Assembly (NCBI RefSeq): GCF_023205095.1
Contig: NZ_CP046242.1
Location: 2,221,001 to 2,285,000, forward strand
Source: Bizionia sp. M204
Lineage (GTDB): Bacteria > Bacteroidota > Bacteroidia > Flavobacteriales > Flavobacteriaceae
Reading direction: 5' to 3'
DNA length: 64,000 nucleotides
Part shown: piece after piece, positions 50,965 through 60,659 of the stretch
Layout: the number at the start of each line of letters is the position of its first letter
How positions within the stretch are numbered: the first letter of the stretch is position 1
Position numbers and translations under genes: made by a program
Notes under the pieces: generated by a model
Told to the model about the DNA's origin: nothing
The model's input: the letters and a program-made list of their open reading frames with translations, nothing else
Database searches by the model: none

Positions 50965-52967
50965 GATGCTTGAATAGTTACTATTTGATTCTTCTTTATT
51001 TTTTCGCCTTTAGTAATGGATTGAATTTTCACTTGACCTACACCTTCTGATTTCACATTTAATCCCATATTTTCTAATAAGGCAATAGCGTCCATTGCTG
51101 GCAGCCCAACAACATTTGGCATAATTGTTTTATAGGTTTGTGCGGTTTTAAAATAGGCGTCGTACTCGGCATTTACCGCAATATCATTCACCTCCAAAGT
51201 TTCAACTACATCAATAATTGGGGTGTCGGTAAATATTTTTTGTGCTATACGTTTAAAAACAGGCCCAGAAACATCAGCTCCATAAAACCCTTTTTTAACA
51301 CTTGGCTTATGAATAACTACTATACACGAGTATTTAGGGTTTTCAGCAGGAAAATAACCTGCAAAAGACGACACATACCGTTTGTTTTCATCCCAGTCTT
51401 TTTTCCAATATTCGGTTTTAGCTGTCCCTGTCTTTCCTGCCATTGAAAAATAAGGCGAATACAGAGATCTTCCTGTACCACGAACCACCACATTCTTCAA
51501 AATTTCTTGCATTTCCCGAATGGTTTTATCGGAGGCTATTTTCTTATTTATGATATACTTATCAAACGTTTCTATATTTTTATCAAGCTCTTTTACTGAT
51601 TTAATAAAACGTGGTTTCACCATAACACCATTATTTGCAATAGCATTGTAAAATGTAAGGGTTTGTAAAGGCGTCATCTCCATATTGTAACCGTAGGCCA
51701 TGGAAGGCAAAGCATTCTTACTCCAAATATCATCACCTGGACTTGGAATTACAGGTTTCCCTTCACCTAAAATGGGCAAGCCTAAAGGTTTATGTAAAGA
51801 CCAACTTTTTATACGATTGATAAATTTATCAGGGTTTTTAGAGTAGTGCTCATCTATAATAGTTGCGAGCCCAATATTTGAAGACACTTCCAATGAACGA
51901 GCGGCTGATATTTTACCATAACCGCCATGTTTGGAATCTGTAATAGTACGGCCATAAAATGCTTTACGCCCTTTTTTTGTATCCACAATTGTTGATGTAT
52001 CTATCACCTTATCTTCCAAGGCTGCCATTAAAGCCATAACTTTAAATGTAGAACCTGGTTCATGAGATTCTCCAACAGCATAATTTAATTTTTCATAATA
52101 ACCTCCACTTTTCGTTTTTCCTAAATTTGAAATAGCACGAATTTCACCAGTTGCCACTTCCATAACAACCACACAACCGTGTTCGGCTTCATAGGTTTCT
52201 AACTGTTGCAATAACGCGTGATGCGCTATATCTTGGATATTCACACTTAATGTGGTGTAAACATCGTAGCCATCTCTAGGTTCAATCTGGTTGTAATCGG
52301 CAATAGGTTTCCATTGCCCTTTTCCTATTTTTTGTTTTAAACGCCTTCCGTCTGTGCCACGTAAATATTTAATTCCAAAAGCGCCATCAATTCCCGCTCG
52401 AGTTGCGTTGCCTTTTTCATCAAAACGTTCATAGCCAATAGAACGCTGTGCAATTCCTCCCAAGGGATGTTCTCGTTTGGTAGTTTGCTCTACAATTAAA
52501 CCGCCTTTAAAAGCACCCAAATTCAAAAGTGGAAAATTGCGCATGCGCACATAGTCCGAATACCCGATATCGCGAGCCAACAAATAATACCTGTTTTTAT
52601 TAGCACGTGCCTTTCTAATTTCTTTTTGATAATATGCGGATGGTTTTCCCGAATACTTAGATAACGAATCGCATAATGGTTTTAACAACGATTCAAATCG
52701 CGTTGCTGAAGGTGTCAATGCATCTATACGAATATCATATTTTGGAATGGATGTAGCCAATAAATTACCATTGGCAGAATATACGTTCCCGCGATTAGCA
52801 GGAATCACAACATCTTTAATGGTCCGTTCTTCTGCCATGCCACGATACTTTTCGCCATGCAGCATTTGGATACTTAAAAGTTTAAACACGACTGCTAGAG
52901 CGAAGATGAACATACATCCTGCTACAAAATATAATCGGTTTGATATGTTCTTCTCGTTTGTTGCCAA
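50961..52967 (-). CDS. ftsI: Septal transpeptidase FtsI (PBP3) with PASTA domain
   Basis: 668 residues: short cytoplasmic tail, one membrane helix (about 13-32), a pedestal domain, then the class B transpeptidase domain with EPGSTFKVMALM (nucleophile Ser), SSN in LEVSSNIGLA and KTGT in MAGKTGTAKTEY. Residues ~610-668 form a PASTA domain (MPNVVGLPAMDAIALLENMG), seldom found in proteobacterial FtsI but usual in this phylum. It crosslinks septal peptidoglycan together with FtsW. Six bases after ftsL. Confidence 0.97.
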   Translation of the reverse strand: MATNEKNISNRLYFVAGCMFIFALAVVFKLLSIQMLHGEKYRGMAEERTIKDVVIPANRGNVYSANGNLLATSIPKYDIRIDALTPSATRFESLLKPLCDSLSKYSGKPSAYYQKEIRKARANKNRYYLLARDIGYSDYVRMRNFPLLNLGAFKGGLIVEQTTKREHPLGGIAQRSIGYERFDEKGNATRAGIDGAFGIKYLRGTDGRRLKQKIGKGQWKPIADYNQIEPRDGYDVYTTLSVNIQDIAHHALLQQLETYEAEHGCVVVMEVATGEIRAISNLGKTKSGGYYEKLNYAVGESHEPGSTFKVMALMAALEDKVIDTSTIVDTKKGRKAFYGRTITDSKHGGYGKISAARSLEVSSNIGLATIIDEHYSKNPDKFINRIKSWSLHKPLGLPILGEGKPVIPSPGDDIWSKNALPSMAYGYNMEMTPLQTLTFYNAIANNGVMVKPRFIKSVKELDKNIETFDKYIINKKIASDKTIREMQEILKNVVVRGTGRSLYSPYFSMAGKTGTAKTEYWKKDWDENKRYVSSFAGYFPAENPKYSCIVVIHKPSVKKGFYGADVSGPVFKRIAQKIFTDTPIIDVVETLEVNDIAVNAEYDAYFKTAQTYKTIMPNVVGLPAMDAIALLENMGLNVKSEGVGQVKIQSITKGEKIKKNQIVTIQAS

Positions 52968-52973
52968 GCTGAA

Positions 52974-53291
52974 CTACTTTTTAGATTTAACTTTAATTTT
53001 TGTTGGCGGTATTTCTGAAATTGCCAACCCTTTTTTTTCCATTTTCAATTCTACAACGGTTTCTTTTTTCAGTTCCATAAGGCGTGTCCTGCCATCCACA
53101 AAAGCCGACCTTAATTCTTTTGCTTCATTATTTAATTGTGCAATTTGATGTACTTTTTTATCTGCACTATGGGAACTGGCTATCATAACAATGGCTAAAA
53201 CGGAAACGAACAAAATCATTCGCCAGCTTTTAGGCGCATCTTCATTTATAAGAAACGTTCCTTTTAGTATGTTATTAATCCCCTTTTTCAT
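52974..53291 (-). CDS. ftsL: FtsL-like divisome protein
   Basis: 105 residues: cytoplasmic N-terminus, one membrane helix (about 25-42) and a periplasmic coiled coil (KVHQIAQLNNEAKELRSAF, TRLMELKKETVVELKMEKKG). Such short bitopic coiled-coil proteins between rsmH and ftsI are the Bacteroidota FtsL equivalents; sequence similarity to other FtsL is low, so the name rests on layout and place. Confidence 0.9.
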   Translation of the reverse strand: MKKGINNILKGTFLINEDAPKSWRMILFVSVLAIVMIASSHSADKKVHQIAQLNNEAKELRSAFVDGRTRLMELKKETVVELKMEKKGLAISEIPPTKIKVKSKK

Positions 53292-53313
53292 TTGATTCCC
53301 TATTTAATAGGAA

Positions 53314-54210
53314 TTATAGTTTTTTAGCAATTCGAAGTTTGGCACTTCTTGCGCGATTATTTGCTTTTATTTCTTCTCGCGATGGCACTATTAAACTACC
53401 AACCTTTTTCATTGGTACTTCAAAATTGCCAAACACATCGCGTTCTGGTTCGCCTTCAAAAAGACCATTTCTTATAAAACGTTTTACCAATCTATCTTCT
53501 AATGAATGATATGAAATAACGCTTAACCTGCCTCCTTTCACCAAAATCTCTGGTGCTTGTAACAAAAAGGATTTTAAAACTTCAATCTCCTGATTCACTT
53601 CAATACGAATGGCTTGATAAATTTGAGCCAATACTTTGTTTTCCTTTTTATGCTGTAAAAATGGCTTTAAAGCCAATTTTAACTGATCACTGGTTTTAAT
53701 GGGCTCTAATTTTCGCTGCTCAACTATAGCGCGTGCCATAGCATTTGCTTGTCGTAACTCGCCATATTGCCAAAGCACTTGACTTATTTGCTCTTCATCA
53801 TAATCATTCACCACATTATAAGCAGACAAATCACTTTTCTGATTCATACGCATATCTAAATCCGCTTCAAAGCGAGTAGAAAATCCGCGTTCTGCTACAT
53901 CAAATTGATGAGATGACACGCCAAAATCGGCCAAAATACCATCCACTTCTTTCGCGCCATAGAATCGTAAAAAACGCTTCATAAACTGAAAATTCTCATG
54001 AATTAGCGTAAATCGTTCGTCATCAATCGTATTTTCAAGGGCATCAGGATCTTGATCAAAAGCAAAAAGCTTCCCATTTTTCCCCAAACGTTTTAGGATT
54101 TCTTTACTGTGCCCACCACCTCCAAAGGTGACATCCACATAGACACCATCTTCTTTAATATTCAAACCATCAACGGTTTCTTTCAGTAAAACTGGATTAT
54201 GATATTCCAT
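53314..54210 (-). CDS. rsmH: 16S rRNA m4C1402 methyltransferase
   Basis: 298 residues from ATG 54210 (MEYHNPVLL, the usual family start; an ATG three codons upstream also exists). SAM-binding YVDVTFGGGGHSKEIL, GILADFGVSSHQFD and the C-terminal VISYHSLEDRLVKRF are RsmH signatures. It methylates C1402 in the ribosomal decoding centre. The start lies within the 3' end of mraZ, 14 bases overlapping, so the pair is translationally coupled. Confidence 0.96.
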   Translation of the reverse strand: MEYHNPVLLKETVDGLNIKEDGVYVDVTFGGGGHSKEILKRLGKNGKLFAFDQDPDALENTIDDERFTLIHENFQFMKRFLRFYGAKEVDGILADFGVSSHQFDVAERGFSTRFEADLDMRMNQKSDLSAYNVVNDYDEEQISQVLWQYGELRQANAMARAIVEQRKLEPIKTSDQLKLALKPFLQHKKENKVLAQIYQAIRIEVNQEIEVLKSFLLQAPEILVKGGRLSVISYHSLEDRLVKRFIRNGLFEGEPERDVFGNFEVPMKKVGSLIVPSREEIKANNRARSAKLRIAKKL

Positions 54211-54667
54211 GATCGTCATCGTCTTGTCCCATTACTTCCTCCGCCAAATCAGCAAAATCGCCTGTAGCATCATCAATAGCTTGCTCGTATTTATCTTTAT
54301 CCCAAATCTCAACGATGTTGATTGCACTTGACATAACTATTTCTTTTGAAATATCTGCGAATGCAACTAGATCTTTAGGAATAAGCAAACGACCAGTTGC
54401 ATCCACCTCAATAATTTTAACACCCGCCGTGAAGCGACGTATAAAATCATTGTTCTTTTTCTTAAACCGATTTAACTTATTTACTTTTTGCATCAAGGCC
54501 TCCCATTCAGCCATTGGATACAATTCCAAACACGGTTGAAAAACAGCACGTTTTAAAACAAATCCGTTTTGCAAAGTAGGCGCCAACTGTTTTTTCAGCG
54601 CAGCAGGCAACATCAGTCGTCCTTTTGCGTCTACTTTACATTCGTATGTTCCTATTAATGAGCTCAA
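54197..54667 (-). CDS. mraZ: Transcriptional regulator MraZ
   Basis: 156 residues with two SpoVT/AbrB-like halves: GTYECKVDAKGRLMLPAALK and IIEVDATGRLLIPKDLVAFA. MraZ forms rings that bind direct repeats upstream of its own operon and represses the dcw genes. Three such repeats are present at 54717-54746. First gene of the leftward operon. A slightly long C-terminal acidic tail (EEVMGQDDDDHGIS) is normal for the phylum. Confidence 0.95.
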   Translation of the reverse strand: MSSLIGTYECKVDAKGRLMLPAALKKQLAPTLQNGFVLKRAVFQPCLELYPMAEWEALMQKVNKLNRFKKKNNDFIRRFTAGVKIIEVDATGRLLIPKDLVAFADISKEIVMSSAINIVEIWDKDKYEQAIDDATGDFADLAEEVMGQDDDDHGIS

Positions 54668-54699
54668 AGCGGTTTGTATCGATTCTCGGGTTTAAGATT

Positions 54700-54707
54700 C
54701 AAATATA
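54700..54707 (-). promoter_or_regulatory. -7 element of the dcw operon promoter
   Basis: On the minus strand TATATTTG, a perfect TAnnTTTG, 33 bases before the mraZ start. The place of the -33 element falls inside the MraZ boxes, so repressor binding would block polymerase. Confidence 0.6.
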
Positions 54708-54716
54708 TTGAAAATT

Positions 54717-54746
54717 TTACCACCTTTTACCACTTTCTACCACTTT
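54717..54746 (-). promoter_or_regulatory. Three MraZ-type operator boxes
   Basis: Minus strand reads AAAGTGGTAG AAAGTGGTAA then AAGGTGGTAA: three direct copies with an exact 10-bp period, the arrangement known for MraZ sites (AAAGTGG-type in Mollicutes, TGGGN in Escherichia coli). Confidence 0.75.
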
Positions 54747-54929
54747 GTTGATAATTTTTCGATTATATGTGAAGAAAAGTCGATTTGAAAACACAGAAAA
54801 GTCCTTTAAGAACTACCAATCAGGAAATTAAACGCTGAAAAACTTTAACATTTAGCAATTGTTAACATCTTGATTAAAAGTCTGCCATGTCACTTTTAAG
54901 AAAAGTGAATATATTCACAATGATTTACC

Positions 54930-54937
54930 TATATTTG
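54930..54937 (+). promoter_or_regulatory. -7 element before the alpha/beta hydrolase gene
   Basis: TATATTTG fits TAnnTTTG, 24 bases before ATG 54962; it supports that ATG over the upstream one at 54887, which would lie before the promoter. Confidence 0.55.
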
Positions 54938-54961
54938 TTTGAAGAAAAGACTAACCAATTA

Positions 54962-55726
54962 ATGGCGCATAGATTAAAAAAAGAGAAAAGCTATAGTTAC
55001 ATAGAGGTAGGAGAAGGCACACCCATCATTGTTTTACATGGTTTAATGGGTGGATTAAGCAATTTTGATTCTGTAACTAATTATTTCAGTCAAAAGGGGT
55101 ATCGTGTAATTATTCCCGAATTACCGATTTATTCCATGTCGCTTTTAAAGACAAACGTAAAAAGTTTTGCCAAGTATTTACACGATTTCATAGAATTCAA
55201 AGAACTTGATGAGGTTATTTTATTGGGAAACTCCTTGGGCGGACATATTGGTTTGTATCATACGAAATTATACCCAAAAAAAGTAAAAGGTTTAATTATT
55301 ACCGGAAGCTCTGGACTTTACGAAAGCGCCATGGGTGGCGGCTACACAAAGCGTAGTGATTACGAGGTGATTAAGAAAAAAGCACAAGACGTTTTTTATG
55401 ACCCTGAAGTAGCCACTAAAGAAATTGTTGACGAAGTTTACGAAACTGTAAACGACAGGAACAAACTAATTAAAACCTTGGCTATTGCTAAAAGCGCTAT
55501 TCGTCATAATATGGCAAAAGATTTACCAAATATGAAGACGCCAACTTGTATAATTTGGGGGAAAAATGATACGGTTACACCACCAGAAGTGGCGGTTGAA
55601 TTTGACGAATTATTACCAGATTCAGAATTATTTTGGATTGATAAATGTGGCCATGCAGCCATGATGGAACATCCCGATGAATTTAACACCATTCTAGATG
55701 GTTGGTTAACGAAACGCGGATTATAA
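54962..55726 (+). CDS. Alpha/beta hydrolase
   Basis: 254 residues from ATG 54962. Alpha/beta-hydrolase fold: oxyanion region VLHGLMGGLSNF, nucleophile elbow GNSLGG, the acid in WGKNDTVTPP and the catalytic His in KCGHAAMMEHPDEF. The substrate is not predictable; Flavobacteriaceae usually carry this gene next to mraZ and engB, so it is a conserved core gene. It diverges from mraZ and is followed 40 bases later by engB, probably as one transcript. Confidence 0.9.
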   Translation: MAHRLKKEKSYSYIEVGEGTPIIVLHGLMGGLSNFDSVTNYFSQKGYRVIIPELPIYSMSLLKTNVKSFAKYLHDFIEFKELDEVILLGNSLGGHIGLYHTKLYPKKVKGLIITGSSGLYESAMGGGYTKRSDYEVIKKKAQDVFYDPEVATKEIVDEVYETVNDRNKLIKTLAIAKSAIRHNMAKDLPNMKTPTCIIWGKNDTVTPPEVAVEFDELLPDSELFWIDKCGHAAMMEHPDEFNTILDGWLTKRGL

Positions 55727-55766
55727 AACAGTAACTCTTAAAAACCCAAAATTCTGGGAATAAGCT

Positions 55767-56369
55767 ATGGAAATTAAATCGGCAGAATTTGTAATGAGCA
55801 ATTCTGATGTTGCAAAATGTCCCAAAAACTTGGTTCCGGAATATGCCTTTATTGGGCGCAGCAATGTTGGGAAATCCTCATTAATCAACATGCTTACAAG
55901 TAGAAAAAGTCTAGCTAAAACGTCAGGTAGACCCGGAAAAACACAGCTTATAAACCATTTCTTAATTAATAAAAATTGGTATTTGGTAGATTTACCCGGC
56001 TATGGCTATGCGCGTGTATCCAAAAGCTCCAAAAAAACATTTCAAAAGTTTATAACGGATTATTTCACACAACGTGAGCAATTGGTGTCCGCTTTTGTTT
56101 TAGTAGATATTAGACATAAACCCCAGCCCATAGATTTAGAGTTTATGGCATGGATGGGTGAAAACGGCATTCCTTTTTCCATAATTTTCACCAAAGCTGA
56201 TAAGCTAAAACCGCAAGCCATTTTAAACCATGTAGCCGATTACAGTGCTATTATGCTAGAAACTTGGGAGGACATGCCAAATTATTTTATTACATCTTCT
56301 TCTAAAAACATTGGTAAAGATGATGTTCTAAAATACATTCATGAGCTGAATGAAAACATGGAGGAATGA
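55767..56369 (+). CDS. engB: Ribosome-biogenesis GTPase EngB/YsxC
   Basis: 200 residues, complete. G1 GRSNVGKSSLINML, G2 around TSGRPGKTQLINHF, G3 VDLPGYGYARVS and G4 FTKADKL are all present, in the spacing of the TrmE-Era-like EngB family. Needed for assembly of the large ribosomal subunit. Same strand as the hydrolase, 40 bases downstream. Confidence 0.96.
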   Translation: MEIKSAEFVMSNSDVAKCPKNLVPEYAFIGRSNVGKSSLINMLTSRKSLAKTSGRPGKTQLINHFLINKNWYLVDLPGYGYARVSKSSKKTFQKFITDYFTQREQLVSAFVLVDIRHKPQPIDLEFMAWMGENGIPFSIIFTKADKLKPQAILNHVADYSAIMLETWEDMPNYFITSSSKNIGKDDVLKYIHELNENMEE

Positions 56370-56480
56370 AAACCTGCTTTCATTTCTATTTAATTCTTAC
56401 CGCACAATTTATAGTTGCAAGAAAACATCTTTTAAGTAATCCCTAACGAATAAATTTTTAGACAGTCAAAAAGTGTGGCG

Positions 56481-57566
56481 TTATGATTTCACGTCCAAGG
56501 CATCCCGAAGCGCATTTCCCATGAGCATAAAGGCCATAACCAAACTCATAATGCAGAATCCTGGAATTAAAGCCAAATAGGGTTTTCCAAGAATGATGTA
56601 ATTGTAATGATCTTTTATCATAGCTCCCCAACTTGCCATAGGTGGTTGTGCACCAATTCCTAAAAAGCTCAAGCCACTTTCAATTAAAATAGCTGCCGCA
56701 AAATTAGCTGCCGAAATTACAATAACTGGCGCCATAATGTTTGGTAGAATATGTTTGGTGATTATTCTAAAATCATTAAAACCCAACGCGCGTGCCGCTG
56801 TAACATACTGCATTTCTTTAACACCCATAACTTGGCCACGTACTACACGAGCCACTTCCACCCACATAGTTAAACCTACGGCAATAAACACCTGCCAAAA
56901 CCCCTTTCCTAAAGCTAACGTAATGGCGATTACCAGAAGTAAGGTTGGTATGGACCAAGACACATTTATAAACCACATAATAATGGCATCCACACGACCA
57001 CCAAAATAACCAGCCACGCTACCCATAAAAATGCCAATTACCAGAGATATAAAAACGGCTATAAAGCCAATGAAGAAGGATATTCTAGCACCAACAAGTG
57101 TTCTACTCAATAAATCACGACCATATTTATCAGTTCCGAAAAGGAAGGTTTTATTCGAAATTAAATCTGATTCAGAAAGGCCATTCATGTCTATCGTTTT
57201 GGTCATGCCTTCTAAACCATCAGACGCATATTCTGTATAGGTTAATGTATTATTTTGGATAGAATAAGACGTTATTGGGATTTCAGTATCTTGAATTTTC
57301 TTCCCAAAGAATATACTTGAAAAGAACGAATCTTCAATTTCTGTTTCTTGAGGAATAGTTAGCATTTGAACCGTAAATCCTGGTTTTTTAGAATGTATAG
57401 ACAAATGCATCTGATTGGCAAACTGGGAGTTATCAGGCGCAATTACATAAGCAAATATGGAAATTATCCCAACAAAAACAATAAATCCCAAACTAAAAAC
57501 GCCCCAGAAATCTTTTTTGAATTTCTGGAGCGCTAATTGACTTAATGAGTTGGATTGTTGACTCAT
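56481..57566 (-). CDS. Dipeptide/oligopeptide ABC transporter permease (DppC/OppC type)
   Basis: 361 residues, BPD_transp_1 permease with an N-terminal helix (about 19-43), a ~90-residue extracytoplasmic insert (SIHSKKPGFTVQMLTIPQE region) and five more helices. FGTDKYGRDLLSRTLVGAR and the EAA-like loop YVTAARALGFNDFRIITKHILPN are the signatures of OppC/DppC. The insert is typical of the Bacteroidota type. No ATPase, second permease or binding protein is adjacent. It lies 6 bases downstream of the protease gene and may share its transcript. Confidence 0.9.
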   Translation of the reverse strand: MSQQSNSLSQLALQKFKKDFWGVFSLGFIVFVGIISIFAYVIAPDNSQFANQMHLSIHSKKPGFTVQMLTIPQETEIEDSFFSSIFFGKKIQDTEIPITSYSIQNNTLTYTEYASDGLEGMTKTIDMNGLSESDLISNKTFLFGTDKYGRDLLSRTLVGARISFFIGFIAVFISLVIGIFMGSVAGYFGGRVDAIIMWFINVSWSIPTLLLVIAITLALGKGFWQVFIAVGLTMWVEVARVVRGQVMGVKEMQYVTAARALGFNDFRIITKHILPNIMAPVIVISAANFAAAILIESGLSFLGIGAQPPMASWGAMIKDHYNYIILGKPYLALIPGFCIMSLVMAFMLMGNALRDALDVKS

Positions 57567-57572
57567 GAATTT

Positions 57573-59729
57573 CTAGTCCTTAACTGTCGCCATTTTTTTA
57601 ATATTATACGATGTCTTTAGATCTTGCAAAACATGTAATGCTTCTTCAACATACACATCTTTGCTTAAGCTTTCATGCCAGCGCTGACGTTTGTCCTTTA
57701 AAACAGTATCCTGAACAAAAAGCTTTTGTTCATAAGGCAATGACTCGTATGTTAAATTGGTTTGGTATTCTCCAATTTTATCAAAGGTTTTGGATTCCGT
57801 TTCGTTGGCATCTAATTTCGCTTTGTAGTCTTCATAATTTAATGGGTAGGTTTTTTCATCCATTCGTGCCCGCACCCATTGCGCATTATCTGCAATTAAT
57901 TTGAGCTGTTCGTTATCTTTCATACGCTCATTACTCATTTTTATGGTGGTATCATAATCAAAATAACCTTCCCATAACTTATAGTCGGCTGCATCAATTT
58001 CATCCCAAGACAATGGGTTTCTCTGATCCTTTTCACCAATATCTATATAACTGAAACGGTCTGGAACAACCACATCACTTTTTACACCTTCCAACTGAAC
58101 AGATCCACCATTAATCCTATAATATTTTTGTCTCGTAACTTTTAAAGCGCCCAAATCTCCTTCTTGATTATTTCTAACCATGTTGTTTAAATCATAAAAA
58201 GATTGAACAGTTCCTTTGCCATAGGTTTGTTTACTTCCAATAATAATAGCGCGTTTATAATCTTGCATGGCTGCAGCCATAATTTCTGAAGCTGATGCAG
58301 AAAATTCATTAACTAAAATTACTAATGGACCATCCCAAACTATAGATTTATCGGTATCGTTTAATACTTCCTTTGGATGCTCTGTTGAACGCACTTGAAC
58401 AATTGGGCCATCTTCAATAAAAAGTCCGGCCATTTCCACAACGGTTTGAAGTGATCCACCGCCATTGTTACGCAAGTCTAAAACCAAACCTTCCATGCCT
58501 TGCTCTTTAAGACGAATAATTTCATTCTTAACATCATTAGCTGCATTTAATTTTTGATAATCTTCAAAATCTGCGTAAAATTTCGGCAGGTTTATAATTC
58601 CAAAATTCTTGCCATCCTTCTTAACAAAAGCGGACTTGGCGTGGGTTTCTTCAATTTCCACTATATCACGCGTAATTTTTATTACTTTGGTTGTACCATC
58701 AACTTTTTTAACCGTTAAAAACACATTAGTTCCTTTAGGACCTTTTATCAGTTTAATAGCATCATCAATACGCATACCCGTTATGGTAATGGCATCTTTT
58801 TCATATTCCTGACGCACTTTCATAATTACATCTCCTACTTCCAACTCTTTTCCTCTCCAGGCTGGACCTCCTGAAATTAATTCCAAGATTTTAGTATTAT
58901 CATTTCGCTTTTGTAAACGCGCCCCAATACCTTCTAATTTTCCGGCCATATCTTGATTAAAAGCCTCCTTATCTTGAGGTGCAAAATATGTAGTATGTGG
59001 ATCAAATTCTTGGGCAATTGCATTGATGTACATTACAAACCAGTCATCGCGATCTAAATCATCTATATAATCGTTGTAATAAATATCAATAGTTTTAAGT
59101 GTTGCTTCACGCGATTCTTTTTCAATTTCAGCCATCGATTTTTTAACAACGCGATCCGTGTTTAAAGAATCGGCACGGGCATTTATTTTTTCTAAATTTT
59201 CCTGCTCCACCATCAATTCATCATAATTTGATAAATTGCTATATTTTAAACGTTGTCTCCATCTATCTGTTAATTCTTTCTTATTCTTCACATAGCCGAT
59301 GTTTTCATAATCTGCATCGTAGGTTTCGTTTTTCGTATAATCAAAAGGTTCATCTAAAATAGTTTTATAGATAACTTTAGCTTCTTCAATACGTTTTATT
59401 AAACGCTCATGTGTTAAGTTGAAGAATGAAATATCATAAGCTTTCAATTGATCATCTAACTCCGTTTTATATTTCGAAAATTCTTCAATATCCGATTTGT
59501 AGAAATATTGTTTTAATGGATCTATCTGGTCGAGATAATCCAAATACACCTGTTCAGAAAAGTTATCATCCATTGCTTTTGGATCAAAATGACCACGTTC
59601 TAAAACGTAGGTTATTACTTGAATAAGCAATTTATCTTTATCCGGATCATCAAATGTTTTGGTAGTAAAACTACAGGATGCAAATGCCAGTAACAGCAAG
59701 AGCACTAAAATGTTATAATTCCTTTTCAT
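57573..59729 (-). CDS. prc: Carboxy-terminal processing protease Prc/Tsp
   Basis: 718 residues from ATG 59729; the signal peptide ends in a lipobox LLAFASC, so it is a periplasmic lipoprotein. Order: N-terminal helical domain (residues ~20-230), PDZ domain (~240-330, GIGARLQKRNDNTKILELISG), S41 peptidase core with LRNNGGGSLQTVVEMAG, SASASEIMAAAMQDYKR (nucleophile Ser) and KQTYGKGTVQ (Lys base), and the C-terminal DUF3340-like tail. It degrades or trims periplasmic proteins, including peptidoglycan hydrolases in other bacteria. Confidence 0.93.
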   Translation of the reverse strand: MKRNYNILVLLLLLAFASCSFTTKTFDDPDKDKLLIQVITYVLERGHFDPKAMDDNFSEQVYLDYLDQIDPLKQYFYKSDIEEFSKYKTELDDQLKAYDISFFNLTHERLIKRIEEAKVIYKTILDEPFDYTKNETYDADYENIGYVKNKKELTDRWRQRLKYSNLSNYDELMVEQENLEKINARADSLNTDRVVKKSMAEIEKESREATLKTIDIYYNDYIDDLDRDDWFVMYINAIAQEFDPHTTYFAPQDKEAFNQDMAGKLEGIGARLQKRNDNTKILELISGGPAWRGKELEVGDVIMKVRQEYEKDAITITGMRIDDAIKLIKGPKGTNVFLTVKKVDGTTKVIKITRDIVEIEETHAKSAFVKKDGKNFGIINLPKFYADFEDYQKLNAANDVKNEIIRLKEQGMEGLVLDLRNNGGGSLQTVVEMAGLFIEDGPIVQVRSTEHPKEVLNDTDKSIVWDGPLVILVNEFSASASEIMAAAMQDYKRAIIIGSKQTYGKGTVQSFYDLNNMVRNNQEGDLGALKVTRQKYYRINGGSVQLEGVKSDVVVPDRFSYIDIGEKDQRNPLSWDEIDAADYKLWEGYFDYDTTIKMSNERMKDNEQLKLIADNAQWVRARMDEKTYPLNYEDYKAKLDANETESKTFDKIGEYQTNLTYESLPYEQKLFVQDTVLKDKRQRWHESLSKDVYVEEALHVLQDLKTSYNIKKMATVKD

Positions 59730-59882
59730 AAGTCTCAAAAAAAGCATAGATTATTTTTCACTAAATTAATGAAAAAACCATGCCAATTAAACCAATCACT
59801 AATAATTTTTTGTTAAACCATATAAATTCAGGCATTGCACATGATTTTATGTATTTTAGCAACCGTAATAAACGAAAATAAA

Positions 59883-60659
59883 ATGACAAAAAGACCACTA
59901 ATTTTAGTCACAAACGACGATGGTATAACAGCTCCTGGCGTGCGCGCATTAATTGAGGCCGTAAAAGATTTAGGCGATATTGTGGTGGTAGCACCAGATA
60001 GCCCACAAAGTGCCATGGGCCATGCCATAACCATTAATTCTACTTTGCATTTAGAGCGTGTAAAAATTGATGAATCTGGGCGTATTGAATACAGCTGTTC
60101 GGGTACACCTGCAGATTGCGTAAAATTAGCGGTTAACGAAATTTTAGATAGACGTCCAGACCTTTGTGTTTCTGGTATAAACCACGGTTCAAATTCCTCT
60201 ATAAATGTTATTTATTCAGGAACAATGAGTGCTGCTTTGGAGGCTGGAATTGAAGGTGTGCCTGCTATTGGCTTTTCGCTTTTAGACTATAATTATAATG
60301 CCGATTTTTCCGCGGCCAAAATTATAGCAAAAAAGGTAACGCAAGAAGTTTTAAAAAACGGTCTACCAAAAGATATTGTATTAAACGTTAACATTCCGAA
60401 CCTGAAGAAAGAAGACATTAAAGGCATTAAAATATGCCGACAAGCCAAGGCAAACTGGCAAGAAGAATTTGATAAACGCCAAACACCTCAAGGGAAAGAT
60501 TATTATTGGTTAACTGGGAAATTTGTTAATTTAGATAAAGGCGAAGACACAGATGAATGGGCTTTAGAAAATGGTTTTGTTTCCGTGGTTCCGGTTCAAT
60601 TTGATTTAACAGCGCACCATTATGTTCAGCAATTAAATACATGGAATTTTAATGATTAA
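59883..60659 (+). CDS. surE: 5'-nucleotidase SurE
   Basis: 258 residues from ATG 59883. LVTNDDGITAPGVRAL is the metal-binding start of SurE, with SPQSAMGHAIT, YSCSGTPADCVKLA and SGINHGSNSSINVIYSGTMSAALEA further on. It removes phosphate from nucleoside 5'- and 3'-monophosphates. The last 8 bases overlap the next gene; surE, the small membrane gene and lpxB form one rightward unit. Confidence 0.95.
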   Translation: MTKRPLILVTNDDGITAPGVRALIEAVKDLGDIVVVAPDSPQSAMGHAITINSTLHLERVKIDESGRIEYSCSGTPADCVKLAVNEILDRRPDLCVSGINHGSNSSINVIYSGTMSAALEAGIEGVPAIGFSLLDYNYNADFSAAKIIAKKVTQEVLKNGLPKDIVLNVNIPNLKKEDIKGIKICRQAKANWQEEFDKRQTPQGKDYYWLTGKFVNLDKGEDTDEWALENGFVSVVPVQFDLTAHHYVQQLNTWNFND

